From the NCBI RefSeq assembly GCF_905475395.1, contig NC_058341.1, forward strand, positions 34,549,501 through 34,613,500: a stretch of DNA of 64,000 bases. The letters run 5' to 3'. The notes under the pieces are model-generated. The model ran no database searches. It saw only the letters and a program-made list of their open reading frames with translations, and was not told where the DNA came from. Positions 47,199-60,400 of this stretch are shown here, one piece after another. The first letter of the stretch is position 1. Every line of letters starts with the position of its first letter. A program made the translations under genes and the position numbers. This DNA comes from Chrysoperla carnea. Lineage: Eukaryota; Arthropoda; Insecta; Neuroptera; Chrysopidae.

Positions 47199-50100
47199 AT
47201 GCAACAACGGCTTTATTTGATAAGTTTGGTGCTGTTATTGATTAATTACACGTGCGGTAAGTATTTAAATTATTATATGGAAGAAAAATCTCTTAAGGGC
47301 TTTTCATAAGGGTGCCAGAGACGACAAAGTTCTACTCTTTTATATGTTTCTTTAAAATTTCGTTAAAGAGATTGATAAAAAAAATCAATATAAGTCTGAC
47401 CTTTATCAAAATTGGTAATTTGGTAAGCTTCTATGAATGGTTTTTAATCGTATAACTTGAACTGAAATTATTTATTTATTCGATACTGTGAAAAATTTGG
47501 GTATATTTTCTTTATAATCTGAAAGCATTTTCCGCAATGAATGTGTTGTTTTGATTTTTTGTGTATTTCTTATTAAAGAATAACAGCTTTAAAAATTATT
47601 TATCAATTTTTGAGCTATTTTAATGCCCTAATTTTAATAAAATAGGCGAAGAAATCGATACAGATGTAGAAATTGATGATCCAAATATTGATACTGCTGA
47701 AATAGATCGAATTTTACATGGACGTGTTGCAAAGCCGATGACTTTTCCATTTCAAGTTTCATTGCAAGAAAATACTCGAGGTACGTAGCTATTAATAAAA
47801 TTGATAATAATTAAGTTCGAAACAAAACAAAAGAATCAAATGGATCATAAAACTTTCATAGATACAAATATCGATTTTATCGATGTAAAGTTGTAGGTTC
47901 TAACAGGTTTTGAAATTTTTTTAACAGATAGAACTTATAAATTTTGTGGTGGTGTAATTATAAAACCAAAATGGATACTAACAGCTGCACATTGTTACTT
48001 TAACGAAGTAAAAAATGGTAACAAATTTCGAAATGATTTCCGTGTGAAAGCTGGTGTTGTTAAAGCTAATGATTTGGGTCCAACAGCACAATATGTTCCT
48101 GTAAAAAGAATTGTTTTTCATTCCGGCTATAATAATATGTAAGTTCCGTTATATTTTTTCAACAAAATTACCTACAAACTTTAAGGGTACATCCCATATT
48201 CTCTCTTTGGTGATAATTGGACAAGTATTCTTAAATTTTTAGAAGTACTGTTTAGGTGTTCACTATTTCTGAATCCTGCCTGATAACACATAAAACAAAT
48301 TAAGTATAGAGATAAAGAAATACTATACTTAAGTAACAAAAATAAAAATACTAACATGTTGTTTCTCATAAGAATAACTCAATGGATTCCCCACTGTATC
48401 GAATGTGAGCGTTTCTGATAGTTCCTTATAACAAAATAAATATCTCAACTCTATTTTTTTTTTCATATATAAAAATATTTCATTGAATTATTTGTTACAG
48501 AACGTTTGTCAACGATATAGCATTATTACAATTAAAGTATCCGTTAAAATATAATAAATACGTAAGACCTATTGCATTGCCACCAAAGAATTACAAAGCG
48601 AAAGGTATTGGAACTATTGTAGGTTGGGGTGCAATTGATAATGATGAAGAAGTAAGCTCACTAGCATTGCGATACGCCACAATACCCGTATCCAAAAAAG
48701 AAGGTATTGTTTTTTTATTATTAATATTTCTTGAATAATTTTCTACTCATTTTAGGAATGCAAATATTTACTTTTTGTGTAACCCGTAATTGCTACAGTC
48801 TCCACGATTAGCCCAATCGGAGACTATTCGGAAATTATACGTGTGCAAATCTGAGTCGATTGGTTCAGTTAATGCTATATATATATAAGAATATCAGGAT
48901 CAAATCTGTAGTTATTCTAACGAAAACCATCGCTATTTTTGGGGATAATAAAATTGAGTATCGCAACTGGCAATTTATATCGTGATGTGCACGAAGATGT
49001 AAGTCCCATGCCACTCAAAACCGTGCAAGCATTGTGGATATTCGATTGTTGATTCTGCATTTTTTTTCATACTTTTAGCTACAACCCTAAAATACAACAG
49101 ATTAAAAAAATCGAATTGGAAAGTTTCGATCGATAATGACGTCCAAAAAGCCAATCGTAGTATGAGACTCAAGACTGATATCATTTTACAAATAAATAAT
49201 GATTCGTTAACATGATTCTATCGGCTAATTCTAGTGTATTTAATATGCGTTAACTTTCCTTAATTTTGATGAGAAATTGTCAAAGTCGCGAACACCTAGT
49301 CGATTCAAAATGAAAAACTATTAAACTTTTGTTCAACTTTAATTAAAAGACTAAACTTGTAAAAACTTTAGTTTAAAAAAGAAGGAGAAGTTTAAATAAA
49401 AGAAAGTTTTTAAGAAGTTTTTTTTTCGAAGTTTCTTGCATAATAATAACTAATATATTGCCAGCGATTTTTAACAATCCATCTCACTGAAAAGACTCCA
49501 AAATCTCCAAATAGTCAACCTACGTTTACCAGCCCCATGTCCTAACAAGTTTACAATTTTTCTCTTTTCGTGTAGAATGTGATGAATATTTCGAAAATCC
49601 ATTGACAAAAAATCAACTATGTTTGGGAGTTAACAGCAAGTACAATGCATGTGCTGGAGATTCTGGCGGTCCGTTTGTTCAAACTATTGTAAATATAATC
49701 AAATAGTGCCCTTAATTATAATATTGTTGATAAATAAATCTCATTTTCTAGAAAGGAAAACCAGCTGTTGTTGGAATCACTTCGTATGGAACAGAAGGAT
49801 GTTATGAAGACGAACCAATTGTATATACTAATGTTGTATCTCACCTCGATTTTATAAAGAAAACAATTATTGGAGCATCCGAAAAAACGAATAAAGATAT
49901 CGATGAAAAACCTCATCCATATCTAGTTTCATTATTGGACTATGATGGTATGTAGTGAAATACAAAAAATAAAACAAATTTCATGTAAAATAACAAAATT
50001 GTTTTAGAACTTGAAGAATCATATGAGAATTTTTGCACTGGGGTCATTATTCATGAAAAATGGGTGTTAACAACGGCTGATTGTTTTGATAATGAAAATA

Positions 50101-52885
50101 AAAATCGGGTATCCTTTATGCGAATAAAAATTGGTTCACCGAATCCCAATATTAATGTTGATGAATTATTAGAAATTTCAAAATTCATTCGTCATCCATT
50201 GTATAAGATTGAGTAAGATATTTTATTTCAGTAAAAATATAATTTAGTTTAATGTAGGGAAAAGGATCGAGGACACTCGGTATTCTCCTTTTTCTTCACA
50301 CCATAATCAAACACGTTAACGAATTGAATTAGATAACTTTCTTAGAACATTTTCAATCGTCAATCCCACTATATATTCACAATAATTACCACGATTGCTC
50401 CATGTTTTTGTTTCACTTGAATACCCAAATCCAAAAGTTTTAAAAACGTGTTGCTCAATTTGTATATCATTTATATATCTTTCCAAAGTACATAATTGCA
50501 AGTAAAGATAGAGTTGATTAACACCAGGGAAAATAAATAAACATAATAAATAATAAAAAACTAAAAAGTTCAATTAACCGACCTATACACAATAAATTAA
50601 AATTTTATCTATAAAAAAATGTTTCCTATTGAATTAAAAAGTTAGGTAATTTATTTAGTGTAGGAAAGAACACACAAATAACTATTCGAAATCGAATTTT
50701 ACAGAAAAATGGTTAAAAGTTACAACTGCGTACAATAGTCTAGCCCACAATTTCCAATTAGTGAAATATAGAAATATTAGTCTTAATAACTACGTACTCA
50801 TTTATATGGCGGCTACTACAGCAATTTTGGATTTTTTATTGGATATTTTCTCCTCTTTAAGGAATGTTTTTTTAAATTTCTTTAATATTTTATAAAATAT
50901 TGACGAAATACCTTTTTCTCATCTTTAATTATTGATAACTTTTGAAATTTTTTTTGTGTGATGAAAAATTCTTCTGGCATATTTTTCCAGACGTCATTCC
51001 GACTTCAGAATTAAGATCATTATTTCCATATTTCACCAATTTTGAACTTGTTGACTAGACATACAAGGTGTTCATAATAACCTTCATAACTAGTTTATTC
51101 CACAAGGATTACATAGATATAAAATTTATAAATAAAATCTAGCGAAACCAAACCGTTCTGGTAGGAATGGCATTTGTAATTTATAGTGTGTTCCTTCAGG
51201 CAGATTTTGCTAGAGACGACTATTTTGTAACTTATTTATATTTAACTTACTTTTTTACACTAGTTTTTTCCTCTGGCGCACCTATATAGGTATATTTAAC
51301 TTTTCATAATGGCTTTACGCGCCCACATGTTCTACGTTTAATAAAATGCATATAAAATAAAAAAAATTTTCTGACTATAGTTGAGCGCCTCCAGTTGTTA
51401 AATATAGAGACAAAAAATTTCTTATGATTATATAATAACATTTAAAGCTTGTAAATAAATTACTATTAAAGTCCAGGATAGATATATTTAAAATGTTCCA
51501 TTATGATGAGGAAATTCTTTTCTTAACATTCGGGTTTTTCATGAAAATTTAATTTTTCTGGTCTTAAAAGCGTTTTTAAAGCAATTTTGAAGCTTAGTTC
51601 ATACAAGATTTTTCTTTTCCTTTCAGGCTTAAGTATATCTTGAAATTTCCTCTCTGCGTTAATAATTATTTGGTTCTATTCTCATGTTGTAGAGTTCTCT
51701 GTAAGGCTTTAAAATTTCCCAATTTTTACATCAAATAGTTCCTATATTCATATTTTTAACATGGCTACATAGGAAATATATTATTGTGATGCCTGAATTA
51801 AAGTTGTGACTTTTTTCAGAGATAAAGATATGAAATTCAATGTAGCTTTAATCAAATTGAAAGAATCCTTACCTAGTTTACAATCTGAGCAAAAAGCATT
51901 TTTACCATCAAATGATTTTGATGTTAAGTCTTTCAAAGGTCAAATAATTGGTTGGCACATTGAGAATTCAATCAATGATATAGAAGATAATACAGAATAC
52001 AGCTTGGCAACGGCAAATGTAACAAACGGTGACCAAGAAGGTAAGTTTTTTAATGACATTCTCAAATGGTATAGGAGTGTCACGAAACAATTGATTTTTT
52101 AAAGGCTGGATGTTGATTTTTTCTTCTTATTGAAATAAAGTATGCCAGACAGCAGTGTACGGTTGTGTTACTCCGTTTACTAGTGCGTACGTCCCGAAAA
52201 AATCCGCAAAAATTGTTTATTTTAAGAAAACTTTTAAGAAAAATTAAATTCATATATGTTTCACAAGTTTTTAATTTATTTTTAATATTTTTTTTACTTA
52301 CACCTTCTCTCGTAACGAGAAAAATTCTCACAATACCTGAAGTACTTGAAAAAATATATTTAAAAAAACTGTAGATCGGTTAAATAAATTTAAAAAAATC
52401 AAAATTCTAAAATAGATAAAATTATATGAAAAATAGTAAAAGTTTCAACCACATACACCGTTAGAAAAATAAAAGTTATTTATGTTTTCAATCGATCGTG
52501 GGCAAATTCCTTATAACGCGAGTGCTACCAGGTTAAATAATTAATATGTTTTACATGTTGCTTCCTGTTTTTAGAATGTAAAAAATATTTTCCGAATCAA
52601 GCTGAATCCACAATATGCGTCGTTCGAACTGATAAGACATGCAATTTCGATACAAGTAGTCCATTAATTGTTCCAAGTGTAAGTATAATTTATTAATTTG
52701 TACGCAATTTTATAAAATTTGTTTATAAGTTTTATTTTTATTTTTTTCAGGACAAAGGTAATTTTATACTTGGATTGAATACCATAATTGGAAAAAATTG
52801 TGAAGAAAATAAACCATTTTTGGTCTCAAATATTTTGTATTATAGTGAATTTATTAATAATATTATAAAAAATAAGAAATTGTAA
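47199..52885 (+). CDS. SP5: two-domain S1 protease, active plus dead domain, 526 aa, 10 exons
   Basis: Exons: 47199-47256, 47646-47780, 47928-48138, 48501-48703, 49576-49688, 49752-49947, 50008-50212, 51820-52040, 52575-52678, 52751-52885 (stop TAA); 1,581 nt, introns GT..AG, phases 1,1,2,1,0,1,2,1,0. Signal peptide about residues 1-20; acidic propeptide; cleavage at Arg41-Ile42 (ILHG). Domain 1 triad: His86, Asp140, Ser232; residue 189 Asn226, residue 226 (chymotrypsin numbering) Ile. Domain 2 (about 290-526) aligns throughout but has Asp330 for His57 (TTADC), Asn381 for Asp102 (FNVALIKL) and Thr474 for Ser195 (FDTSSP). It has no R-ILHG cleavage site. Its six fold cysteines remain. No exon shows a frameshift, so the dead domain appears to be maintained. 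Its role may be binding or regulation; this is inference. Confidence 0.93.
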
Positions 52886-52913
52886 GCCGGTGTGGAAATT
52901 AAAATTGTTTTTA

Positions 52914-52919
52914 AATAAA
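52914..52919 (+). terminator. Poly(A) signal of SP5
   Basis: AATAAA 29 bases after the SP5 stop codon. Confidence 0.6.
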
Positions 52920-55900
52920 TTAAACTCATATAATAATTTATTTTAGGGTAAGGCCAAATATAAGAGCTATTATGAAAAAGCTGTAAATAACAAACCCATC
53001 AAATAATTTTTCCACTTTAAAATTCTTAGAAAAGAGTATTTTCTTGTTCAGGATGTATACTCTCCACGATTTTTTTATTTGTATACTTTCGATATTCTCA
53101 ACAAGATCCCGCCATGTTGCTGAAATTTCGAAAAAAAAAATCATTTGTGACGTTTTTTAAATATAATTAATGCTTAAGAATACCGATATGAAAATACCGA
53201 TAGTTAAAATTTTCAATTCCGTCATCTGATTGATTGCCTATAAACTTCGATAATCTAACCAACATAATGCGATTTTATCTGGGGAGTAACGAGTATCGAA
53301 ATATCTTCTCATCAAAAAGGAAGTGGTTCAAATCAAACTTCCAATGCTACGGGATGTGATGCATAATAAGACCACTCCGGAAAAATCTTTACGCCTAAAC
53401 GTATACGTCATCTTGGTGGAATTATTTCTAAAACTTTTAGTCGCATTTACTTAATTATCAAGAATGTTTTTTAAATTAAATAATAAGGTATTAAAAATAA
53501 AAATAACGTATACTTAATTAACATAATTTGCTTAAAATTATAATTTCCGTAGAATTACAAATGAATTTTCTTCAATGTTATGAAACTCGCCTTTTTTATG
53601 TAATTTAAGGTGGTTAAGAAATAATTTAGAAATTTGGCGGTATTTTATTTGCGTCCTCCAAAATTAACTTTATTCGTTAGAATCAAAGACTATGAAGGGA
53701 ATTTGATAATAACACCACCGTGGTTGTCAATATTGCCACTTTGTATTAACTCCACTTCCTGTTTTGGGTTATAAAACATATGTTTAATAAAAAATATTTG
53801 GCAGGGAGCAAGGGGCATATGTATAGAGTGTCTACTTAAGTTGGTTACATACGGAAAACTTTTTTATTGTAAGATTTACGAAAACACTTTATTCTTTAAA
53901 AAATGCCTTCTTTCGATTAGTACTAATATTCACTTTTAAAATTGAATGAACACAGTGTACACAAATTCAAAAAGCTTAATAGAAATGTTAATGGTCGTTT
54001 AGAAATGTAGGGCATTTTTGGAATCTTTTATTTTTAATTTTTTTCTTTCTATACGCACGAAAACTGGCCTCAACATTTTATAAACTGATGAATGAAAATT
54101 CAATTTCAATAAATTTTTCCATCATCAACTTTGTCCAAATAATTATATAATTTCGACACTCTTTTGTAAAACAACAAGAGAAAAACAAAATTTCAAAAGC
54201 AAGTTCTAGTATCTTTAACAAAAAGGGTTTTTCATGCAATAAACATTTGTTAATATTTTTTCATATACTCTTTTTAACAACCGGTTTATAAAATTATAAT
54301 AGCATTTTGAATTCCCAAGAATTTTTTTTAGCCATCCAATCCATATATGAATTAATAAAAAATTTTCCAATGTCCATCAATCAACAATTCCAAAAAAAAA
54401 AGTGATTTCGATTTCTCTTGCTGTTCCTGCCAAATCTAATTATCTAACATCAAGCATTTCAGTTTGAAGGACCTAGGCGTACTTAATAATTTTTTTAAGT
54501 CCTATTTGTTAATATTTAATTATTATTTAAAAGCGTGATAACTAACAATTATTAAACGATTACCAGTTCTTTAATTGTACAAAATGTGAAGTTAACTGCT
54601 GTTATTTTAATAATAATGTTAAATATGATTAATAAAACCGGTTTAATACCTATACATTGTTTATCTTTTTAAATTATTGAAAATGTTTGATTATTGAAAC
54701 TCAAACAATTTTTAAGTAGTTATTAAAAAAAAAAATGAAACTGACTTCAAAAACAAAACATTTATTTTAAAATTATTTTTAATTTTTTGAAAGGGGTTTT
54801 ATTTTTACTGCAGGGTATCTTTCACTTCAGAGTCTGCACCATAGAAAAATCATTACTTATAACAAACGACACTCGTTTTTCCAAAAAATACATTATAAAA
54901 TACAAGTTATGAAATGAATAGCATTTATGTGTTATTTGTTCTATAAGTGATTTTCTCTTGATTGTCGATTAGGTTCTAACAGAATTCAATGTCAAATTTG
55001 AAACGTAAGTCTCAAATATTACCATACATTCATTATTTTGGGAACGTCCTTATGTAACATATATACATACAATTTTGTGTTTAGAATAAATGCTATACTG
55101 CCAATACTTCTTCAGCTATTCTTATTATTTAACACCTCTATCGCCTTGCAAAATTAGGAGTTTTGTTATTCAAAGCACGCAGAACTTAAAAATTCCAAAT
55201 ATTGATGTTTAGCATGCAAAAATACTTGTGAACGAAATTAGATCCTAGCTATTGTCTACCTCTGGTATGAAACGAAAATACAAGACATAAAATACGTAAG
55301 GATTATATATATTTGATATACCGCATAGTTGCTTAGTTGTCAAAGCACTCTTTCCCTCCTATTATGCGTTAGCAAATTAATTAAATACACTATCTCACTT
55401 AAAAATTCCAGACTTTTAGTAGACGCGCTATATAATTAATAAATTAAAAATATTAAAATCATTAAGAATAAACATTTTTAATTATACTTGTTATTATCAA
55501 TAGGGGAAGGAGTAGTTCCTTGAATCAAAATTTACATTTATTTTAACTTTTTTTTTTTTTTTTTGAAATGCATTAAAATTTTATAATGGAAATTGCCTCT
55601 AATTATAGCACTGTTATTTCTCAACAATATGCATTTTTTTCAACGTTACACGAACTGTGATTTCCATGAACAATATAATTGAATCTGTATAGCAATCCAC
55701 TTCTTTCAGAGTCCAACAACAGCTTCAACTATTACTTTTTATGAATCTGGGTTGTCTTTTTTTCCCCACTAATATTTTGCTTACCTATACTTGAAAACCC
55801 ATAAAACACAAGAATTTAATTTTAAATTTTAATATTTACATATTGAAATGCATAAATTGTTAGTTTCTAGGTACATTATGTTGTTTGATTCAAGGTACAT

Positions 55901-57422
55901 CACGTTGCGTATTTGATGCTCTTCAAAACGTTACTCTTAAAACTGGAATATGTTATAACAATGTACCTACTCACCAAGAACCAGTGAATTATGTTGAGCA
56001 TGGTTAGTAAGACGGAAGTTATCTATAATAATGTATCAGATATATTTTCCAGGAAAAATGTTATTTCTAGTTTATACGAAAATAAAACCATATAAGCGGC
56101 CAGTCTTCAGCCTGCCTGTACTCTGATAAATTGTCCTGATTTTAATGGAAATGTTGTTCAATTAATATCAATATCTGCTGAGAAAGATTAATTCAAGGTA
56201 CTTTTGACTCTGTATAGGTACTGCATCTTACCCTACTAGTTATTATTAAAAGTCAATGATATAAATATTATTTATTTATTTACATATAGTGTATTTTCCT
56301 AATCCCATAGTTTAAAAATTTATTGATTAATATTTAAATTCAAAAGTATTTCCTTAATGCTTTTAGCTTTTATTTCCATTTTCGCAACAAAACAGAATAT
56401 AAAATATCGAAGGTAGTGTAAGTGAGTGAAGGAAAAAATTGTTAACTCCTCACAATTTTTGTTTTTTTGATTATTACCAAAAAATCAAAATTACCAAAAA
56501 AAATTTGTCCAGCGTAAATTTAGTGTAGGAACTTTTGATCTCAGTTTTAACAAATAAAAGTCCTTAGGTAGTTTGAGCATGTGCGATATTGTGAGATTTG
56601 CCGTATTTAAGTTCTGGTTCTGTCAAACTTTAATTGCGTAGGTACTTCTGCTAAATTTAATAAATATCAGCTTTTTATCTTTATTTATTGTCTTTTTTTT
56701 GATTTTACAAAGAGCAGATATTCAATTAACTTTTAGTTGGCGAGGAATTTAAAAATTTGTCGAACTCTTTACTTTAAAAGAACAGCTCTCTCAATATCAC
56801 CGTTTCACTTGGTTGTTAGACTAGACACAAATTTTTGACTAAACTGCAAGTAGATCCAAAAAATACAAATGTATCAAAACGATACTCCGGCAAGAATGAT
56901 GCAATTGCAACGGGAGAAAAAATATCGTCAACTTTCATGTACTTAAGCTTTCATACTTCAAGAAAATTTTACCGAAAATACAGTTTTTCAACTTTCAATT
57001 TGCTTTTACCCCAATGCATTCTCTCAGAGATTTTTCTTAAATTGCTACAGATCAAGAGGGAAAAGAATTAATAAATCAGAGGTGAAAAAGGACAAAGTTC
57101 GGAAAATTTTTCCTTTATAGGCTAAATTCCAAAAAATAAACAAATTCCCTAATAAATTTTTTTTTTTGGAAATTAGAAAATAATAATAAAAGTAATTTTG
57201 GGGATGTTTTTCAAATTTACTTGTTTTCAAACGAATTTTTACGTTTAAGCTTTTTATCAAAAATTAATGTTTTGCCGACAATAATTTAAAACAATTGTTT
57301 ATCGGAAAAACCACATAAGAAGAGAGTTGAAGCTCTTGTGGAATCATTTACAGGGTTTTTATTTTATAATAGTTTAAAAACAAAATAGGGAATCCCAATC
57401 TATTTTCCTCAACAAAAATTTA
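52920..57422. other. Spacer between SP5 and SP6
   Basis: About 4.5 kb with no gene I can support. The two longest open frames (56835-57071 plus, 57045-57260 minus) lack any domain, signal peptide or splice context. The sequence looks like decayed repeat DNA, with poly-T and poly-A runs (for example 55548-55564). Confidence 0.6.
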
Positions 57423-57470
57423 TATAAATGACTACAAAATATTATTTTGTTTAGTTGTTTGTTGTCAGTG
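57423..57470 (+). promoter_or_regulatory. Possible core promoter of SP6
   Basis: TATAAAT at 57423-57429 lies 56 bases before the start codon. A weak initiator (TTAGTT) is about 30 bases on; a better one (TCAGTG, 57465-57470) is at a less usual 44. The promoter is likely here but the start is unclear. Confidence 0.4.
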
Positions 57471-57478
57471 TAATCAAG

Positions 57479-60400
57479 ATGTATGCGGTTGACATTGGGT
57501 TGTTGTTAATTTCAACATTAGCATGTGTTTACGGTAAGTTATTGTTTATTATTGCTGACGCGGCTTAAAATGAACTTCTTCAGTCCAGAATGGATGTTTA
57601 TTACTCTTGTAATTATCCTTCCTTTCTTTTCTGAAAAATTCTTTCTATACAGGGTAGTCTAAGTTACATCAACAAGAATTCACCAAATGCTAGGCATTAA
57701 ATGAATGAAAATTTCTCAGAACACTTATAGCTGGGAAAGCTTTTACGTTCTATACCATTTGATAAAGTCCTGCTATTAAATAACTTTGACACCCTGCATA
57801 CTTTACTCAGCTTCTTAGGCTTGTTACTAAGACTTTAAGATGACTTCTTAGTCATTTAAGGGTTGTTGAAGATTCCATAATAATTTCTTGCTCTTCTAAC
57901 CTTGACATTGTCTTTATAACTTCAGCTATTATTTGCCTTTAAGTATTCACGGTTCAAAGACTTGAAGACCTTGCCATAAGAGTTCAAGTCATTGGTATCA
58001 ATTAGTATCTACGAGCTATAATAGCTTGATCTAAATGTAAATGAAGGTCACAGCGCTGATCGTCGAGGCATAATAGAACGATAAGAATGACTTGACACTG
58101 GTGTCATATTATTATTTTTGATGAGTTATTGTAGTAGCTGTATCTTAAGCGATCAGTTCAGAAACACCATAAGTGTAACAATTGATTTGAAATTTTGTGT
58201 CAGTACTTCCCAGTTTAACACATCTATTCATATTTTCTTGATTTTTAAGAGCACAACATTCATTCGATTATTTTATGTTAAAAATGAATCTTACAATGAT
58301 TTATCACTTCTTATCGAAGAAAAGAAAAGAAAAAATCGGATATTTAAAAAGCAAATAATTCATTAGAATGCCAGTAGAAAATAGGGTACGATTTGGTTTA
58401 CCATAATGGACCGGAAATTAGAAGATGGACCATAATTGATCGGAAAGAATCAGAAAATACATAGAATTATAATGACAAAATTTTGTACTCTGCGAAGCGT
58501 CTCAACGCCAACCCCTTGTTTATCGGTCGATTTTTCTCTTTAACTGGACCTTTCAAATACCAAAATCCTTCTTGATAGCAAATTTTATTCAAATCTGACT
58601 TAAATTGCGATCGCTAGAGGTACAGACACCTAGAAACATAGATACATTTTTACATACATAGCTCAGTGTCACAAAAAATGCACAGATTACATGTAATCCG
58701 TGCATTTTTTGTGCCACTGAGTGTACATATATATCTTGTTCTTTATCACAAAAAAGCAACTTTTATTTAAAATAATAATATAAAACTAGATTTCTATTTT
58801 TGGAACCTGGTTTTATAATTTTTGGGGCCAAATTTGTTTATTTTTCAATAAAATCAAGAATAAAAGAAAATTATTTTAGCCTTTTGAAAAAAATTTCAAA
58901 TAAAATTAGTTTCATTTTTGCTAAAAAAACACCTTGTTCTATTTCAATCCTGTTTTATCTTGAAGGTATCTCGTTATAAAAAACTGAAAACTGTTCTGTC
59001 AATGATGTCAATATTCTATACCTCGTATAAGTCACTCAAAAACCATTAATCATAGAGTTTTGAAGTTCGATAAACGTAGAAAATTTTTGATTCTTTTCTA
59101 CAGGTTAAAAGCTAAAAATTGGCATTGCTGCTTCGAAAGCTTCAGTAATTTTTACTTAATTTGATAGGAATAAAGTGTTTAATTATCAATTATACCAAGA
59201 TAAAATTAAAGTTGGTTGTAGCCTTGGTCACATCATTACATGCCATCATACCATGTCCTGTAGTGCGTGGGCAAATGGAAAAATTTATTTTATTGAAAAT
59301 ACTGTGAACAATCATTGTGCGTACTTTTTGCAAATATAAGATTACCACAAAGTAAATTTTACAGTAAAATTGAAAAATTTTTCTAATGTACGACTTTAAA
59401 AACAAAATAACCAAGCAAAACTTGAAATGTGAACTCTTTTGATTTGCCCTGAACATATACTGAAATTAATATTGAACCTAAGGTTGTTATATTTAGAGTG
59501 TAAAAGGATTTATCGAAAGTTTACTGTTAATATCTTTGAAATTTCAAAATAAAATAGTTCTAAGAACGGTCTTCTTAGCCCTTGGAATAAATTACTGCTT
59601 AGAAACAAACATATTTTCTTTTTTGGTGAGAATGGATTTCTAAACAACATTTCTTGGAAAAAGAATTTCTGCCTTTAAAAATTGTAAGCCATTATTTTTC
59701 TATTTTCTAGGTGTTGAAAATATTGATTTGGATAAAATAGAATTTCCTACTGATATACCAAACAGAATTCTAAATGGACAAATAGCAAAAGCAAGGCAGT
59801 TTCCATATCAAGTTTCGTTACAAGAAAGAGAACGCAGTAAGTGTTTTGTTCATAAGGTTCTGCAGACACTATTATTCTATGAATTAAATGAATGAGGATG
59901 GTGTCTGTGCAACCTTAAATGAAAAGAAAATTCAATTGGCTTCTATAAATTTTAAATTTTAACAGATATTGATTCTAAATTCTGTGGTGGTGTAATATTA
60001 AATGCAAACTGGATTTTAACCGCTGCACATTGTTATGCTCCAATTGGCTCATCTTTCTCAAATGACTATTATATCAAAGCTGGTAATACGAAAGCTTTTG
60101 AATTTGGAGACACCACACAATTTATAGAAGTTTCCAGAATTATTTTGCATCCTCAATATAATGATGAGTAAGTATTCATAGTCCCTATTTAGTTTCTGAG
60201 TTGGTTTTTATAAAAATAAATTTTTCATTTTCAGTACGAATATTAACGATATTGCTTTATTGCAATTAAAGCATCCATTGAAATTCAATAAATATGTTCG
60301 ACCAGTAAATTTACCAAGAAAAAATTATGACCCAAAAAATGGACAAATAGGAACAATTGTTGGATGGGGTGCAATCGATAATGCAGAACAAATAAGTTCA

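Noticed and set aside
50316-50573. 85-codon minus-strand frame inside SP5 intron 7
   Set aside because: No domain or splice context; it lies wholly within an intron of a gene on the other strand.
52920-57422. A decayed seventh protease between SP5 and SP6
   Set aside because: No sequence coding LTAAHC, DIALL or GDSGG-like motifs was found by eye on either strand.
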